The notes beneath the pieces are model-generated. The model saw only the letters and a list, made by a program, of their open reading frames with translations, was not told the origin of the DNA and searched no databases. A DNA stretch of 64,000 nucleotides from positions 1-64,000 of the forward strand of contig JAHENA010000004.1 of the NCBI GenBank assembly GCA_024643405.1, read 5' to 3'. The stretch's first letter is position 1. Each line of letters opens with the position of its first letter. Of this stretch, positions 7,505 through 17,596 are shown in pieces. This DNA is from Flavobacteriales bacterium. Its GTDB lineage: Bacteria > Bacteroidota > Bacteroidia > Flavobacteriales > Flavobacteriaceae. The position numbers and the translations under genes were made by a program.

Positions 7505-9823
7505 ATGGAGAATATATACTTTTATATGATAATTGCCCTTGCCATTTTAGCAGTTGCTGATTTGGTGGTAGGTGTAAGTAACGATGCTGTAAACTTTTTA
7601 AATTCCGCCATTGGTTCTAAGGCTATTTCATTTAGAACTATAATGATAGTTGCCAGTTTGGGTATTGCTATTGGCGCCATATTTTCTAGTGGCATGATGG
7701 AAGTTGCCAGAAAAGGTATTTTTAATCCTGGAGAATTTATGTTTAGTGAGATCATGATCATCTTTATGGCCGTGATGATCACTGATATTCTCTTATTAGA
7801 TTTCTTCAACTCTGTAGGCATGCCTACATCAACTACCGTTTCCATTGTATTTGAATTACTTGGGGCTGCTGTTGCCATTTCTTTAATTAAAATAGGCCAT
7901 GATGGTGGTTCATTTGGGGATCTCCTTAATTATATTAACACCTCTAAAGCCTCAGAAATCATTTTTGGTATTCTGCTCTCGGTGATAGTCTCCTTTTCCA
8001 TTGGCGCATTAGTGCAATGGGTTGCTAGGCTTTTATTATCTTATGACTTTGAAAGAAAAGCAAAATGGGTTGGCGCCTTATTCGGTGGTTTTGCTTTAAC
8101 TTCTATTACCTATTTCATTTTTATGAAAGGCATAGGCGGGACTAATTTCGCTAAACAAAGTTTTGATTTAATTAATGGAGAAACCATTCAGTCCTATTTA
8201 GAGCATAATGTTTTGTCAATTGTAGGTATTAGTTTTTTCTTTTGGTCATTATTATCTTTTACATTAATATCTTTTACAAAAACCAACATTTATAAATTAG
8301 TCATTCTAATAGGAACTTTTGCTTTAGCTTTGGCTTTTGCAGGAAATGACCTCGTCAATTTTATTGGTCCATCAACTGGAGCCTATCAGGCTTATTTGGA
8401 TTTTATGAATCCGGAAATTAACACCCTTGGTTTATCCGCTTCAGAATTTTCAATGCATAGTCTTAGCTCCAAAGCTTCTACTCCTACGTTGTTGTTACTA
8501 ATTGCGGGCTTGGTTATGGTTTTAACTCTTTGGTTCTCTACCAAGGCACAAAATGTAGTAAAAACATCTTTAGATTTAGCAAGTCAAGGAAACACCAAAG
8601 AAAGATTTCAACCCAATTTTTTATCCCGTGTATTTGTAAGATCTGCAGTTTTAACGTCTCAAGTGTCTGCATACATTTTACCTCAATCCTGGCAAGAAAA
8701 AATTGATAAACAATTTGAGGCCCCAGTCATAAAGATTAGTAAAGATAAAACATATGAGTTACCGGCGTTTGACTTAGTAAGAGCTGCCGTAAATTTAATG
8801 GTTGCTGCTGTCTTGATTTCCATTGCAACATCCTACAAATTACCATTATCAACTACTTACGTAACCTTTATGGTTGCTATGGGTACGTCATTAGCTGATA
8901 GAGCCTGGGGTGCCGAAAGTGCTGTTTATAGAGTGGCCGGCGTAATTAATGTGATTGGTGGTTGGTTCTTTACGGCTTTCAGTGCATTTTTCGCTGCAGC
9001 CTTAGTAGCCTATTTATTGAATTTGAATATTAATGTCATGTTTCCTCTATTATTAGTAATTGCATTTGCAATATTAATAAGAAGTTCTATCTCGCATAAC
9101 AAAAAAAATAAAGAAGCAAAAGCTGAAGACAGTCTTACAAAAGCTGAGAGCAGTTCAATACAAGGTGTTATTCATGAGAGTGCTGGCAATATTGCTAATG
9201 TAGTAAAACGTGGCAATAGAATATATACCAACGCTATTAATGGCTTGGCCAAACAAGATTTAACATTACTTAAAAAGAATAAAAAGCAGATTAATAAACT
9301 ATCTGATGAAGTGGATGAATTAAGAGATAATATCTTTTATTTTATTAAAAATTTAGATGATTCAAGCATAGGAGCCAGCAACTTCTATATACACATTTTA
9401 GGTTATTTACAAGATATGATTCAATCATTAGAATACATCACTAAAGTAAGTCATAAACATGTTAACAATAATCATAAAAAATTAAAATTCAACCAAATTA
9501 AAGAATTGAAAGAGGTTGACGAGCGTTTTGAACGCCTATTTGAAAATACTAGATTAGCCTTTGAATCAAGATCATTTGAAGAAATTGGTGTTATTTTAAC
9601 CAGAAAAGATGAAATTTTAAAATTAGTTAGTGATAAGATTCACAAACAAGTTGAACGCACAAGAACTGAAGAGTCTAGTCCAAAAAACACGACACTGTAC
9701 TTTAGTATTTTGTTAGAAACAAAAGATTTATTAAAAACAACGATGAATCTTTTGGAAGAATATCATAACTCACATGATCGTTCTGTAAAACCAGCAACAC
9801 TGCAAACTCCTGAAGAGGATTAG
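7505..9823 (+). CDS. Pit-family inorganic phosphate transporter with C-terminal PhoU-like domain
   Basis: 772 residues, well above the roughly 500 of E. coli PitA. The two Pit signature repeats are present: 'SNDAVNFLNSAIGSKA' (from residue 25) and 'AGNDLVNFIG' (about 281). Some 10-12 membrane segments span residues 1-540. From about 545 to 760 the chain is soluble and helical ('LKKNKKQINKLSDEVDELRDNI', 'RKDEILKLVSDKIHKQVERT'), resembling a PhoU domain fused to the transporter. Pit proteins move metal-phosphate by proton symport. The fused tail probably senses or gates. It has its own promoter and terminator. Confidence 0.88.
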   Translation: MENIYFYMIIALAILAVADLVVGVSNDAVNFLNSAIGSKAISFRTIMIVASLGIAIGAIFSSGMMEVARKGIFNPGEFMFSEIMIIFMAVMITDILLLDFFNSVGMPTSTTVSIVFELLGAAVAISLIKIGHDGGSFGDLLNYINTSKASEIIFGILLSVIVSFSIGALVQWVARLLLSYDFERKAKWVGALFGGFALTSITYFIFMKGIGGTNFAKQSFDLINGETIQSYLEHNVLSIVGISFFFWSLLSFTLISFTKTNIYKLVILIGTFALALAFAGNDLVNFIGPSTGAYQAYLDFMNPEINTLGLSASEFSMHSLSSKASTPTLLLLIAGLVMVLTLWFSTKAQNVVKTSLDLASQGNTKERFQPNFLSRVFVRSAVLTSQVSAYILPQSWQEKIDKQFEAPVIKISKDKTYELPAFDLVRAAVNLMVAAVLISIATSYKLPLSTTYVTFMVAMGTSLADRAWGAESAVYRVAGVINVIGGWFFTAFSAFFAAALVAYLLNLNINVMFPLLLVIAFAILIRSSISHNKKNKEAKAEDSLTKAESSSIQGVIHESAGNIANVVKRGNRIYTNAINGLAKQDLTLLKKNKKQINKLSDEVDELRDNIFYFIKNLDDSSIGASNFYIHILGYLQDMIQSLEYITKVSHKHVNNNHKKLKFNQIKELKEVDERFERLFENTRLAFESRSFEEIGVILTRKDEILKLVSDKIHKQVERTRTEESSPKNTTLYFSILLETKDLLKTTMNLLEEYHNSHDRSVKPATLQTPEED

Positions 9824-9847
9824 CGTTCTGTTAGAAAATTAGATTAA

Positions 9848-9884
9848 TAAAAAAACCTCCTTAATTCAAGGAGGTTTTTTTATT
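9848..9884 (+). terminator. Terminator after the Pit gene
   Basis: Stem AAAAAACCTCCTT / AAGGAGGTTTTTT with a five-base loop and T run, 25 bases after the stop codon. The symmetric A/T flanks allow function on both strands. Confidence 0.9.
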
Positions 9885-9914
9885 AAAGAATTGAATTTAA
9901 AAATATATTAAAAT

Positions 9915-9945
9915 AAAAAGCGCCTAATAAAGACGCTTTTAAATA
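9915..9945 (-). terminator. Terminator after nrdA
   Basis: Inverted repeat AAAAGCG / CGCTTTT with an 11-base loop; on the minus strand it is followed by TTTTTATTTT. It lies about 45 bases beyond the nrdA stop codon and back to back with the Pit terminator. Confidence 0.7.
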
Positions 9946-9986
9946 ACACTTAATTCAATCTTCTTTTTATAGAAGACCTTTTTCTT

Positions 9987-12458
9987 TTAAGATCCACACA
10001 TTAAACAATCATCACCACCTGAAGACCCTTTAGCTTGGGCAATTAAGGCTTTCATTTCTTCAGCTGTCATTGGTTCAACCTCTGTATTTTGTTGCGCAAA
10101 TTTTGCTGCCGCCTGAACAGCTAACTTTTTTTGTTGTACTAATTGTGCCTCATCCACTGATATGGCTTCTTCTGTTGGCTCTTCTGCCTTCGCTTTATCT
10201 AATGTAAATTTAATAGCATCCACAGCACTCTTAGTTCTAAGATAATACATGCCTGTTTTCAAACCACTTTTCCACGCATAAAAATGCATTGAAGTTAATT
10301 TTGCCATGGTAGCACCTTCTAAAAACAAGTTTAAGGACTGCGACTGATCAATAAAATAACCTCTATGACGCGACATATCGATAATGTCTTTCATACTCAA
10401 TTCCCAGACCGTTTTATATAACTCTTTTATATCTTGCGGAATGGCATCTATTCCTTGTATGGAACCATTCGCTCTCATGACTTCCTGCTTTAATCCCTCA
10501 TTCCATAATCCTAGCTCCACTAAATCTTCTAATAAATGTTTGTTTACTACAATAAATTCACCAGATAAAACTCTACGTGTATAAATGTTTGAAGTATATG
10601 GCTCAAAACATTCATTATTTCCAAGAATTTGAGACGTTGAAGCCGTTGGCATTGGTGCTACTAGTAAAGAGTTACGCACTCCATGTTTAACCACTTGTTT
10701 ACGTAATTTAGCCCAATCCCAAAGACCACTTAAATCTTCATCTTTTAAACCCCATAAGTTATACTGAAACTCTCCCTTACTAATTGGTGACCCTTTGAAT
10801 GTTTGGTACGGACCATCAGCCTTGGCTTCTTCCATACTTGCAGTAACAGCGGCAAAATAAATGGTTTCAAAAATATCCTGATTTAACTTTTTAGCCTCAT
10901 CACTTGTAAATGGCATACGCAACTGAATAAAGGTATCAGCCAAACCTTGAACACCTAATCCGATTGGACGATGGCGCATGTTAGAATTTTCTGCTTCTTT
11001 TACCGGGTAATAATTTCTATCGATAACCTTATTTAAGTTTTTTGTCACTCGTTTAGTCACTCTGAATAATTCCTTGTGATCAAAAGCACCGTTTTTTATA
11101 AACATTGGCAGTGCAATAGAAGCTAAATTACAGACCGCTATTTCATCAGGAGAAGTGTATTCTAAAATTTCAGTACATAAGTTTGACGACCTAATAGTCC
11201 CTAAATTTTGTTGGTTAGATTTACGGTTGGCCGCATCTTTATACAACATATATGGTGTTCCCGTTTCAATTTGAGACTCTATAATTTTTTCCCAAAGTTC
11301 ACGCGCTTTAATTGTTTTTCTTCCTTTTCCAGCCGCTTCATATTTTAAATATAAAGTTTCAAAGGCTTCACTATGCACATCACATAAGCCTGGGCATTCA
11401 TTAGGACACATCAATGTCCAAGGTCCATCTTCCTGTACACGTTTCATGAAAAGGTCAGAAATCCACATCGCGTAAAATAAATCACGTGCACGCATTTCTT
11501 CTTTACCATGGTTTTTCTTCAATTCCAGGAATTCAAAAATATCGGCATGCCAAGGCTCCAAATAAATTGCAAAACTTCCTTTACGTTTTCCACCCCCTTG
11601 ATCAACATAACGAGCGGTATCATTGAAAACCTGTAACATTGGAACTATACCGTTACTAGTCCCATTCGTTCCAGAAATATAACTTCCTGTAGCACGAACA
11701 TTGTGAATAGATAAACCAATACCCCCTGCTGATTGGGATATTTTAGCCGTTTGCTTCAAGGTGTCATAAATACCATCGATACTATCATCTTTCATGGTTA
11801 ATAAGAAACAAGATGACATTTGAGGTTTTGGTGTACCTGCATTAAACAGTGTTGGTGTAGCGTGTGTGAAATATTTTTTTGACATGAGCTCATAGGTTTC
11901 AATGACTGACTCTAGGTCATTCAAATGAATTCCTACGGCAACACGCATAAGCATATGCTGAGGACGCTCAGCAATTTGCCCGTTTAATTTCAACAAATAT
12001 GAACGTTCTAGTGTTTTAAAACCAAAATAGTCATATCCAAAATCACGATTATATATAATAGTAGAATCTAGGGTCTCTTTATGTTCTATGATGACCTTGT
12101 AAACATCATCAGCCAAAAGAGGTGCATCTTTGCCTGTTCTGGGGTTTACATAAGTATATAAATCATGCATCACCTCGCTAAAGGTTTTTTTAGTGTTTTT
12201 ATGTAAGTTTGACACCGATATTCTGGCAGCCAATCGGGCATAATCCGGATGTGCAGTAGTCATAGTTGCCGCAATTTCTGCGGCCAGATTATCAAGTTCA
12301 CTGGTGGTTACTCCATCATATAACCCCTCAATTACACGCATTGTTACTTTAAGCGGATCAACTAATTCATTCAATCCATAGCAAAGTTTACGAACTCTTG
12401 CTGTAATCTTGTCGAACATTATCTGCTCTTTTCTGCCATCTCTTTTTACTACATACAT
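9987..12458 (-). CDS. nrdA: Class Ia ribonucleoside-diphosphate reductase, large subunit
   Basis: 823 residues. An ATP-cone occupies about residues 1-90 ('[16 protein letters not shown]'), giving dATP feedback control. The barrel contains the active-site cysteines in '[12 protein letters not shown]' and '[12 protein letters not shown]', the finger-loop motif '[22 protein letters not shown]', and the C-terminal shuttle cysteines in 'CLMCGS'. It reduces NDPs to dNDPs under aerobic conditions using the radical supplied by NrdB. The sequence is closer to the eukaryote-like group than to E. coli NrdA. It lies downstream of nrdB, separated by 197 bases containing hairpins. Confidence 0.95.
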   Translation of the reverse strand: MYVVKRDGRKEQIMFDKITARVRKLCYGLNELVDPLKVTMRVIEGLYDGVTTSELDNLAAEIAATMTTAHPDYARLAARISVSNLHKNTKKTFSEVMHDLYTYVNPRTGKDAPLLADDVYKVIIEHKETLDSTIIYNRDFGYDYFGFKTLERSYLLKLNGQIAERPQHMLMRVAVGIHLNDLESVIETYELMSKKYFTHATPTLFNAGTPKPQMSSCFLLTMKDDSIDGIYDTLKQTAKISQSAGGIGLSIHNVRATGSYISGTNGTSNGIVPMLQVFNDTARYVDQGGGKRKGSFAIYLEPWHADIFEFLELKKNHGKEEMRARDLFYAMWISDLFMKRVQEDGPWTLMCPNECPGLCDVHSEAFETLYLKYEAAGKGRKTIKARELWEKIIESQIETGTPYMLYKDAANRKSNQQNLGTIRSSNLCTEILEYTSPDEIAVCNLASIALPMFIKNGAFDHKELFRVTKRVTKNLNKVIDRNYYPVKEAENSNMRHRPIGLGVQGLADTFIQLRMPFTSDEAKKLNQDIFETIYFAAVTASMEEAKADGPYQTFKGSPISKGEFQYNLWGLKDEDLSGLWDWAKLRKQVVKHGVRNSLLVAPMPTASTSQILGNNECFEPYTSNIYTRRVLSGEFIVVNKHLLEDLVELGLWNEGLKQEVMRANGSIQGIDAIPQDIKELYKTVWELSMKDIIDMSRHRGYFIDQSQSLNLFLEGATMAKLTSMHFYAWKSGLKTGMYYLRTKSAVDAIKFTLDKAKAEEPTEEAISVDEAQLVQQKKLAVQAAAKFAQQNTEVEPMTAEEMKALIAQAKGSSGGDDCLMCGS

Positions 12459-12524
12459 TTTATTAAATTGTTTTTTATTTTTCTCTGATACACCTTCAGA
12501 AAAATGGTTAATTAGTCATTCTCA

Positions 12525-12617
12525 TTTTATCTATAAAAAATTTAAATAGATAAAAATTAGTTGGTTTATTTTAATTTTAGCTAGTTGAAAGTTTGATTTC
12601 TGACCATTCAGAATCAA
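12525..12617 (-). promoter_or_regulatory. Two hairpins in the nrdB-nrdA gap
   Basis: The gap holds TTTTATCTAT / ATAGATAAAA (12525-12555, loop 11) and TTCTGA-CCAT-TCAGAA (12598-12613), the latter extended to TTGA/TCAA with a single bulged base. Neither is followed by a strong T run on the minus strand. They may adjust the nrdB to nrdA message ratio. Confidence 0.35.
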
Positions 12618-12655
12618 CAATGCATCCTATTTATATGAATAAATTTAGATAGTGA

Positions 12656-13636
12656 TTAAAACTCAGCATCAAAATTAAATTTATCTTTATCTTCTTCTTT
12701 ATTAAGAACCCCTGCTTTTTGGTATTCAGATACACGTTTCTCAAAGAAATTTGTTTTTCCTTGTAATGAAATCATATCCATAAAATCAAAAGGATTTGTT
12801 GAATTATAAACTTTATCACAGCCAAACTCTCCTAGTAACCTATCAGTAACAAACTCCAAATATTGTGTCATCAGTTTGGCATTCATTCCAATTAAACTTA
12901 CTGGTAATGATTCCGTGATAAACATGCGTTCAATGTCTAAAGCATTGGTCAATATTTCTGTTATTCTTTCTTTTGACACTTTGTTTACAATATGATTTTG
13001 ATGTAAGTGAACAGCAAAATCGCAATGTAAGCCTTCATCTCTTGAAATAAGTTCGTTTGAAAAGGTTAAACCTGGCAGCAAGCCTCTCTTTTTAAGCCAA
13101 AAAATAGAGCAAAAACTACCTGAGAAAAAGATGCCCTCAACCGCAGCAAATGCAATTAAACGTTCCGCAAAACTTGGAGACTCAATCCATTTTAAAGCCC
13201 AATCCGCTTTTTCCTTAATGGCAGGAAAGACTTCAATGGCTTTAAACAATTGATCCTTTTCTTTATCATCCTTTACATAGGTGTCAATTAAGAGTGAGTA
13301 CACTTCAGAATGGATATTTTCCATCATGATTTGAAACCCGTAAAAGAATTTTGCTTCGCTATACTGCACTTCAGACACAAAGTTTTCAGCCAAATTTTCG
13401 TTAACAATACCATCACTTGCTGCAAAAAACGCCAGAATATGTTTTATAAAATATCTTTCATCATCAGTTAATTTGTTATTCCAGTCTGATAAATCTTGAT
13501 GAAGATCAATTTCTTCAGCCGTCCATATACTAGCTTCCTGTTTTTTATACCATTCCCAAATATCATGGTGTTTAATAGGGAAAATAACAAAACGATCTTT
13601 ATTCTCTTGTAAAATGGGCTCCATTGTCTGCGACAT
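12656..13636 (-). CDS. nrdB: Class Ia ribonucleotide reductase, small (radical) subunit
   Basis: 326 residues, strongly like the eukaryotic R2 subunit: '[23 protein letters not shown]' carries the ExxH iron ligands and a tyrosine at the place of the mouse R2 radical Tyr. Further ligands are in '[11 protein letters not shown]' and '[10 protein letters not shown]'. The C-terminus 'KFNFDAEF' resembles the R2 tail that docks on R1. It makes the diiron-tyrosyl radical that starts catalysis in NrdA. Because the radical Tyr is kept, this is class Ia and not Ic. Expressed first, with nrdA behind it. Confidence 0.95.
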   Translation of the reverse strand: MSQTMEPILQENKDRFVIFPIKHHDIWEWYKKQEASIWTAEEIDLHQDLSDWNNKLTDDERYFIKHILAFFAASDGIVNENLAENFVSEVQYSEAKFFYGFQIMMENIHSEVYSLLIDTYVKDDKEKDQLFKAIEVFPAIKEKADWALKWIESPSFAERLIAFAAVEGIFFSGSFCSIFWLKKRGLLPGLTFSNELISRDEGLHCDFAVHLHQNHIVNKVSKERITEILTNALDIERMFITESLPVSLIGMNAKLMTQYLEFVTDRLLGEFGCDKVYNSTNPFDFMDMISLQGKTNFFEKRVSEYQKAGVLNKEEDKDKFNFDAEF

Positions 13637-13939
13637 TATGTGTGTTCTTTTTTAAAAAATTTGACGAAAAATTACTTCGATTTGGGATTAACAAAGATTC
13701 AAAATTGAAGTTGAAAATGAAAGGTATAGTTATAAACATTGTCAACAAGTTTTTAACAAAACTTAAGCATTTCAATTTTTAACAATAATTTTTTGATAAA
13801 TTCAATTTATTGATTATCAGTACTTTAAAATTTATTAAAATGACTCAGGCCCTATAAAATAAGGGTTCTTAGTTCACGAAAAAAGACAAGAAAAAGATGT
13901 GTAAATTAAAAAAAATGGATTGAGTTTTTTTGAAAATGT
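13637..13939. other. AT-rich gap with nrdB promoter candidate
   Basis: No gene seen. On the minus strand 13667-13695 reads TTTG, 17 bases, TAATTTTT, close to the phylum promoter pattern and 31 bases upstream of the nrdB ATG. Two copies of TTTTTAACAAWA occur near 13752 and 13780. I see no NrdR-type box. Confidence 0.4.
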
Positions 13940-14506
13940 TTATTTATAAGTTTGAGCTACTTTCTCTAATTCAGAATACCAATCTTCACCAAATTTTCTA
14001 ATTAATGCCTCTTTTACAAATTTGTAAATTGGTACTTGTAATTCCTTGCCAAGAGCACAGGCATCATCACAAATATTCCACCTTTCATAATTTACGGCTG
14101 AAAACTCACTATAATCTTTAACTCTTATTGGGTATAAATGACAAGAAATTGGTTTTTTCCAAGAAACTTCACCTTGATTATACGCTTCTTCAATGGCACA
14201 TAACGCAATTCCTTTTTTATCAAAAATAACATAGGCACAATCTGCCCCATCTATTAAAGGCGTTTCCAAATCCCCATATTCATTTGTCACAAAAACACCT
14301 TGTTCTTCAATGGCAGCGATACTTTCTTTACGTAAAAAGGCCTTCACTTTCGGATAAATAGATTTAAGAATCTCAGTTTCATCTTTAGTTAAAGGAGCTC
14401 CGGCCTCACCATCAATGCAACAGGCCCCTTTGCATGCTGAAAGGTTACACATAAAATCCTTCTGAATAATTTCCTCAGAAACTATGGTTTTTCCGATTTG
14501 AAACAT
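13940..14506 (-). CDS. DUF3109 family cysteine-rich protein
   Basis: 188 residues, soluble, no signal peptide. Conserved cysteines cluster in 'MCNLSACKGACCIDGEAGAPL' near the N-terminus, then 'CAIEEAY', 'CHLYPIRV' and 'CDDACALG'. This is the DUF3109 pattern common in Bacteroidota and related to the YkgJ type of metal-binding proteins. The cysteines probably hold zinc or an Fe-S cluster; the biochemical role is not established. It is transcribed divergently from the MarC-family gene. Confidence 0.8.
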   Translation of the reverse strand: MFQIGKTIVSEEIIQKDFMCNLSACKGACCIDGEAGAPLTKDETEILKSIYPKVKAFLRKESIAAIEEQGVFVTNEYGDLETPLIDGADCAYVIFDKKGIALCAIEEAYNQGEVSWKKPISCHLYPIRVKDYSEFSAVNYERWNICDDACALGKELQVPIYKFVKEALIRKFGEDWYSELEKVAQTYK

Positions 14507-14586
14507 AATAGAAACTTGGCTTTAATAAAGTGTAAAATTAATGAAACTTTGGCGTTATTTACTCCAATAAATCAGGATTAATACTA

Positions 14587-14594
14587 TACTTTTG
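14587..14594 (+). promoter_or_regulatory. -7 element (TACTTTTG) of the MarC operon
   Basis: Exact TAnnTTTG match 24 bases before the MarC-family ATG; no convincing -33 TTG at the usual distance. Confidence 0.4.
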
Positions 14595-14617
14595 CGGAAA
14601 AAATAAACACGTTTAAA

Positions 14618-15199
14618 ATGCAATTAAATTTTAAAGAGATTTTCACCGTTTTTATGGTTTTGTTTGCTGTTATTGATATTGTTGGCAATATTCCTATTGT
14701 TATTGACTTGCGAAAAAAAGTAGGTCATATTCAAAGTGAAAAAGCCTCACTTATTGCGGGTGTCATCATGATATTATTTTTGTTTTTAGGAAAAAGTATT
14801 TTAAACCTTATTGGTATTGACGTAAGTTCTTTTGCTGTTGCAGGTGCCTTTATATTATTTTTTATCGCCTTAGAAATGATTTTAGGAATTACTCTTTATA
14901 AAGAGGAAGAAAATAATGCCATGACTGCTTCTGTATTTCCATTAGCCTTCCCTTTAATTGCTGGGCCTGGAAGCTTAACAACATTGTTGTCATTGCGAGC
15001 TGAATATGCTTTGGAAAACATTATAATTGCCATTGTGATGAACGTGATAGTTATTTATATAGTACTAAAAACATCCTCTAAGATTGAACATTTTTTAGGT
15101 TCAAATGGTATTAATATTATTAGAAAAGTTTTTGGTGTGGTTTTACTTGCTATTGCAGTAAAATTATTTGCACATAACATTAAAATATTATTTATATAA
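14618..15199 (+). CDS. MarC family integral membrane protein
   Basis: 193 residues with six membrane segments. 'AVIDIVGNIPIVIDL' near residue 20 and 'FPLAFPLIAGPGSLTTLL' near 110 are the two conserved MarC repeats. The family (also called NAAT) was once linked to multiple antibiotic resistance in E. coli, but that link did not hold up; transport of small amino acids has been proposed for some members. First of three tightly spaced genes, 2 bases from the next. Confidence 0.88.
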   Translation: MQLNFKEIFTVFMVLFAVIDIVGNIPIVIDLRKKVGHIQSEKASLIAGVIMILFLFLGKSILNLIGIDVSSFAVAGAFILFFIALEMILGITLYKEEENNAMTASVFPLAFPLIAGPGSLTTLLSLRAEYALENIIIAIVMNVIVIYIVLKTSSKIEHFLGSNGINIIRKVFGVVLLAIAVKLFAHNIKILFI

Positions 15200-15201
15200 T
15201 T

Positions 15202-15405
15202 ATGAAAATTTTTACCATAATATTAAGTGTTTTAGCCGTCATTTTGATAGGATTTAACTCGACAAAAATAGATTTGAACAATCCATTTTCAGGAGAAAGT
15301 GCCCTTGCTTTAATTACTATTTTGGCAGCACTATGCGCTATCATACTTTTACAAATTTTAAGAATTTCAAAAAGCATTGAAGCACAAGTTAAAAAGAAAA
15401 AATAA
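15202..15405 (+). CDS. Small two-helix membrane protein
   Basis: 67 residues. Hydrophobic segments at about 3-18 and 33-51 are joined by a short hydrophilic loop with 'NPFSGES'; the C-terminus is basic (KSIEAQVKKKK), which should face the cytoplasm. It starts 2 bases after the MarC gene and its TAA shares a base with the ATG of the next gene, so it is a genuine operon member despite its size. Not recognised as a named family. Confidence 0.65.
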   Translation: MKIFTIILSVLAVILIGFNSTKIDLNNPFSGESALALITILAALCAIILLQILRISKSIEAQVKKKK

Positions 15406-16010
15406 TGTTTAACGTACTAATAATAGGTGGTGGTGCAGCAGGTTTATCATGCGCTTTAGTTTTAGGCTCCAGCAAAAAACTGGCCTTTACTTCAGATAAA
15501 AGTATTGGTATCATTACCCATCAAAAAACATCAGACCTGCAAAATGCCTTGTTTAACAATGTACTTGGACTAGCGCCCGGTACTACAGGTACTTCTCTAT
15601 TAAATGATGGAAAGGAACAATTGGCACAGCTCTATCCGCATGTGAAACAAATAGACAAAGAAAAAGTGGTTCTAATAAAAAAATCGGATACCCTATTTCA
15701 GGTTAAAACAAATAAGAAGATGTATCAGGCAGAGTTAGTTGTTATTGCTGTTGGATATAGTAATTTAATCACTATTAAAGGTCTTGAAGATTATATTGAA
15801 CCGCATCCAAGAGCCGCACAAGAAAAGCATAGAATTTGGTTGAAAAACACTAACCATCTTATTGAAAAGGGTCTTTATGTAGCTGGCACTTTAGCCGGAT
15901 GGCGAAGCCAATTTGCTATTGCTTCAGGTAGTGGGGCTCAAGTAGCCACAGACATATTAACCTTGTGGAATGGTGGAAAACATATTAAAGTTCATGATAA
16001 GATGAGTTAA
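15405..16010 (+). CDS. Short thioredoxin reductase-like flavoprotein
   Basis: 201 residues against about 300 for thioredoxin reductase. A FAD-binding Rossmann motif opens the chain ('LIIGGGAAGLSCAL', 5-18) and a C-terminal FAD contact follows ('GLYVAGTLAGWRSQFAIASGSGAQVA'). The NAD(P)-binding domain and the CxxC redox pair are absent, so it cannot act as a normal thioredoxin reductase. Bacteroidota encode this short form widely; the electron partner is unknown. Its 3' end overlaps the convergent S41 protease gene by 4 bases, leaving no room for a terminator. Confidence 0.75.
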   Translation: MFNVLIIGGGAAGLSCALVLGSSKKLAFTSDKSIGIITHQKTSDLQNALFNNVLGLAPGTTGTSLLNDGKEQLAQLYPHVKQIDKEKVVLIKKSDTLFQVKTNKKMYQAELVVIAVGYSNLITIKGLEDYIEPHPRAAQEKHRIWLKNTNHLIEKGLYVAGTLAGWRSQFAIASGSGAQVATDILTLWNGGKHIKVHDKMS

Positions 16011-17596
16011 TGATGTTCACTTAACTTAATCACCTCTTTAATCATGACATCATTTTTATTAAATATTTCTTCATAAGAACCATCACCATATAACTGATCT
16101 CCCAATGTTGCCTTTAAATATTGTTTTACCTCATCATGATAAGCAATAAAGGTGATTTTTGAATCTGTTCTAGTATTGATAAAATCTTCAAACGTAAAAA
16201 CAAGATCATCCCCTATTTGAAAATTATCAATAAAGTCTTGCTTTTTCATATTTTTATATGCATTTCTGTCTTTTTCCAATTCTTCAAAAATAAAATTACC
16301 TACAAACCCTCTTCTATATAAAAAGTTTAAGGTTTCATTTTGCATACTGCTATCAAGAGGCACAAATACATCTGGAATAATACCGCCCCCACCATAAACA
16401 ATTTTTCCTTTTGGAGTTATAAATTTCAAAGAATCTGCCACCTGAATTTTAGCTGAATCTAACAGCTCTCCACTGTCTAAACGCTCATAATAATCATCAA
16501 AATAATCTTGCACGCCATGGTCATAAGAACGCTGTATTGATCTCCCTGTAGGCGTGTAATATCGGCTTACTGTTAAGCGAATCGCACTGCCATCTCCCAA
16601 CTCCATTTCTCTTTGAACAAGCCCTTTTCCATAAGAACGCCTGCCAATAATAGTACCTTTATCATTATCTTGAAGTGCCCCTGCAACTATTTCACTTGCC
16701 GATGCTGAATTTTCATTTATCAATACAAATACATCTCCCTTTTCAAAATCTCCTTTTCTAGTGGCATAACTTTTTTCAATGGCACCACTTTTATTTTTGG
16801 TGAATAAAATGAGTTTGTCATTTTCCAGAAATTCATCTGCAATTTGCTCGGCTATGCCTAAAAACCCACCTGGATTATCTCTTAAATCAAGTGCTATTTT
16901 AGTTGCTCCAAGATTTTTTAATTTATCAATACCCGTCTTAAATTCTTTATAAGTTGATTCAGCGAATCTGTTAATTTTTATATATCCCAAATCATTGCTT
17001 AACATATAAGCCGCATCCACACTTTTTATTGGAATATTTGATCTCTTAACAGTAAAGTTTAAAAGCTTTGGTTCTCCTTTTCTATAGACCTTTAAATCTA
17101 CTTTTGAGTCAATCGGTCCTTTTAATTTTTTAACAATCTCATCATTTTTCAAATACTTACCAAATAAAGAATCCCCATTTGCCATGATAATTCTGTCGCC
17201 ACCTTTTATGCCTGCTATATCACTTGGACCACCTTCAACTGATCTGATTACAGCAATTGAATCTTTATAGGTGTAAAAACTTACACCAATCCCAACAAAA
17301 TCCCCTTTCATATTTTCAGTAACACGCTGTAAATCTTCTTTTGGAATATAAACAGAATGAGGGTCCAGATTTTCTAAAATGCCGTTTACAGTAACATCTA
17401 CAATACTATCTGTATTCACTTCATCAACATAATCATAATCAATATAATCTATAAGTCTGTTGAGCTTATCCTTTTTGCTGTTTGTAGAAAACAGTCTGTC
17501 AGATGAATCTGTGAAATTTAATTTTCCGCCAATAAAAACACCCATAGCCATGGCTATTCCAAACAATAATGGTAAATATTTTTTATCTATGTTCAT
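16007..17596 (-). CDS. S41 family C-terminal processing protease
   Basis: 529 residues. An N-terminal signal anchor (residues 7-24) exports it to the periplasm. A PDZ domain (about 85-170, 'GIGVSFYTYKDSIAVIRSVEGGPSDIAGIKGGD') precedes the S41 core with the catalytic serine in 'NENSASASEIVAGAL' and the lysine in 'RRSYGKGLVQREM'. CtpA/Prc-type proteases trim or degrade envelope proteins in a tail-dependent manner. Start codon and the dCMP deaminase stop codon share one base, so the two are co-transcribed. Confidence 0.93.
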   Translation of the reverse strand: MNIDKKYLPLLFGIAMAMGVFIGGKLNFTDSSDRLFSTNSKKDKLNRLIDYIDYDYVDEVNTDSIVDVTVNGILENLDPHSVYIPKEDLQRVTENMKGDFVGIGVSFYTYKDSIAVIRSVEGGPSDIAGIKGGDRIIMANGDSLFGKYLKNDEIVKKLKGPIDSKVDLKVYRKGEPKLLNFTVKRSNIPIKSVDAAYMLSNDLGYIKINRFAESTYKEFKTGIDKLKNLGATKIALDLRDNPGGFLGIAEQIADEFLENDKLILFTKNKSGAIEKSYATRKGDFEKGDVFVLINENSASASEIVAGALQDNDKGTIIGRRSYGKGLVQREMELGDGSAIRLTVSRYYTPTGRSIQRSYDHGVQDYFDDYYERLDSGELLDSAKIQVADSLKFITPKGKIVYGGGGIIPDVFVPLDSSMQNETLNFLYRRGFVGNFIFEELEKDRNAYKNMKKQDFIDNFQIGDDLVFTFEDFINTRTDSKITFIAYHDEVKQYLKATLGDQLYGDGSYEEIFNKNDVMIKEVIKLSEHH

